Source: Thermoleophilia bacterium (GTDB lineage: Bacteria > Actinomycetota > Thermoleophilia > BMS3ABIN01). From it: a DNA stretch of 34,230 nucleotides. The notes beneath the pieces were generated by a model that worked only from the letters and a program-made list of their open reading frames with translations, made no database searches and was not told the origin of the DNA. A program made the translations under genes and the position numbers. Below are positions 33,333 to 34,230 of the stretch, one piece after another (within the stretch, counting starts at the first letter, position 1; every line of letters starts with the position of its first letter). The stretch is from assembly GCA_014874265.1 (NCBI GenBank), contig JACWAM010000058.1, positions 1 through 34,230 of the forward strand. Reading direction: 5' to 3'.

Positions 33333-34230
33333 GTGTCAGCCTTGAAAACCAAATTAGCGCCAGGAGCTCAAAAAACAGGGCTGGCATCAATCACCTCCCT
33401 GGATTTTAATCCCCAGTTTCGCCGGGCGCTTGATATGATGGAAAATTCCAGCGGCGACATCCTCATCACGGGAAGGGCCGGAACCGGCAAATCTACGCTG
33501 CTGGATCATTTTCGGTCGGTCACCGGCAAGCAGATCGCCGTGCTGGCGCCAACGGGCGTTGCCGCCGTGAACGTATCCGGGCAGACCATCCACTCCTTCT
33601 TCCGTTTCCGTCCGGATGTGACAGCCAAGAAGATCAAGGCGGTTAAAGACCCGGTATATAAAGAACTGGACGCCATCGTCATCGACGAGATCTCGATGGT
33701 CCGGGCCGACCTGCTCGACCTGGTTGATCTGTTCCTGAGAAAAAACGGTCCGCAGAAGAAAGCCCCATTTGGCGGCGTCCAGATGATCTTCATCGGCGAC
33801 CTCTACCAGCTGCCGCCTGTCCTGACCCGGAACGACAAGGAAGTCCTCGCCAAACGCTACGAAAGCGAATATTTTTTCGACTCGGACGTATTCCGCGAAA
33901 CCCGGTTCGAGCTTGTCGAGCTGGAGAAAGTCTACCGGCAAACGGATGATTTCTTCGTCGGGCTGCTCAATGGCGTCCGCAACAAAAGCATCTCGGACGA
34001 GCAGATTGATATGATCAACGCGCGTCTGGCAACCCATGAAGGGGACTGGCCGGAAAACGCGATACACATCACGACCACCAACGCCATGGCGCGAGAGCGC
34101 AACGAGCAGCAGCTCGCCAGTCTGAAAGGGAAGACCTACATATTCGAAGCAGAAATGGATGGCGATTTCGACGAAAGGAGCGCGCCGGCGGAGTTGAGGC
34201 TGAGGCTGAAAAAAAGCGCTCATATAATGA
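33333..34230 (+). CDS. PIF1-like superfamily 1 helicase, N-terminal part (runs off window)
   Basis: The frame is open from a GTG at 33333 to the last base, giving 299 residues. Walker A is GRAGTGKS (47-54); PTGVAAVNVSGQTIHSFF is motif Ia; IVIDEISMV (D118, E119) is motif II; GDLYQLPPV is motif III; and a VYRQ motif follows. This is the PIF1/RRM3-type helicase core known in many bacteria. These enzymes unwind DNA 5' to 3' and resolve structures such as G-quadruplexes. The C-terminal half, with the remaining motifs, lies outside the window. Start choice is uncertain: a TTG at 33342 is a near alternative and neither has a strong Shine-Dalgarno. No terminator separates it clearly from uvrB. Confidence 0.85.
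   Translation, partial: MSALKTKLAPGAQKTGLASITSLDFNPQFRRALDMMENSSGDILITGRAGTGKSTLLDHFRSVTGKQIAVLAPTGVAAVNVSGQTIHSFFRFRPDVTAKKIKAVKDPVYKELDAIVIDEISMVRADLLDLVDLFLRKNGPQKKAPFGGVQMIFIGDLYQLPPVLTRNDKEVLAKRYESEYFFDSDVFRETRFELVELEKVYRQTDDFFVGLLNGVRNKSISDEQIDMINARLATHEGDWPENAIHITTTNAMARERNEQQLASLKGKTYIFEAEMDGDFDERSAPAELRLRLKKSAHIM

Noticed and set aside
1-34230. CRISPR arrays, tRNA or rRNA genes
   Set aside because: No regularly spaced repeats and no cloverleaf or rRNA signatures were found on reading; no program was run.

Overview
This window is a high-GC bacterial chromosome segment, almost all on the + strand. It most resembles a deep-branching, non-streptomycete member of the Actinomycetota. That assignment is inferred from three things: the gene order polA - rpsA - coaE - uvrB, an order also found in mycobacteria; a PDZ/radical-SAM DUF512 gene directly upstream of der; and an ECF sigma factor paired with a DUF5667-type membrane protein. 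No 16S rRNA or other decisive marker is present.

Layout. 1-135: 3' end of an IS1595-like transposase. 551-1654: hisC-type aminotransferase. 1770-1979 (-): a lone tatA. 2415-4101 (-): ECF sigma factor followed by a DUF5667 membrane protein, divergent from a secreted Gly/Ser/Met-rich protein (4318-4875). 5138-11017: aroF-tyrA-aroA-cmk-plsC-ispH, which covers entry to and exit from the shikimate pathway, tyrosine synthesis, CMP phosphorylation, phosphatidate synthesis and the last MEP-pathway step. A convergent pirin gene follows. 12066-20781: DUF512 radical-SAM protein, der, plsY, gpsA, polA, rpsA. 21108-29991: a chemosensory operon. 30098-33268: coaE, a lytic transglycosylase and uvrB. A PIF1-like helicase gene runs off the right edge.

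The most interesting block is the chemosensory operon: cheW, a receptor with a periplasmic c-type haem motif, a CheA-REC hybrid kinase, cheB, a REC-GAF-GGDEF protein and a CheR-TPR protein. This inventory matches the Wsp type of chemosensory pathway, whose output is a diguanylate cyclase instead of a flagellar motor. A haem-bearing receptor would make it a candidate redox, O2 or NO to c-di-GMP pathway. The operon sits between rpsA and coaE, splitting an otherwise actinobacterial gene order. At the left junction, directly after the rpsA terminator, lies a short fragment that looks like the two ends of a group IIC intron, a class known to insert behind terminators. A possible sigma-28 promoter follows just before cheW.

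A second theme is a family of short dispersed repeats between the housekeeping genes (about 1659, 8624, 9360, 10021, 14742 and 16497). They are built from TAAACGTTAAAC/GTTTAACG-type inverted repeats, GGTGGATG units and TTTGAACTTTGAAC units. One copy appears to supply the stop codon of cmk and the start codon of plsC. Several genes that follow these repeats have no recognisable Shine-Dalgarno sequence.
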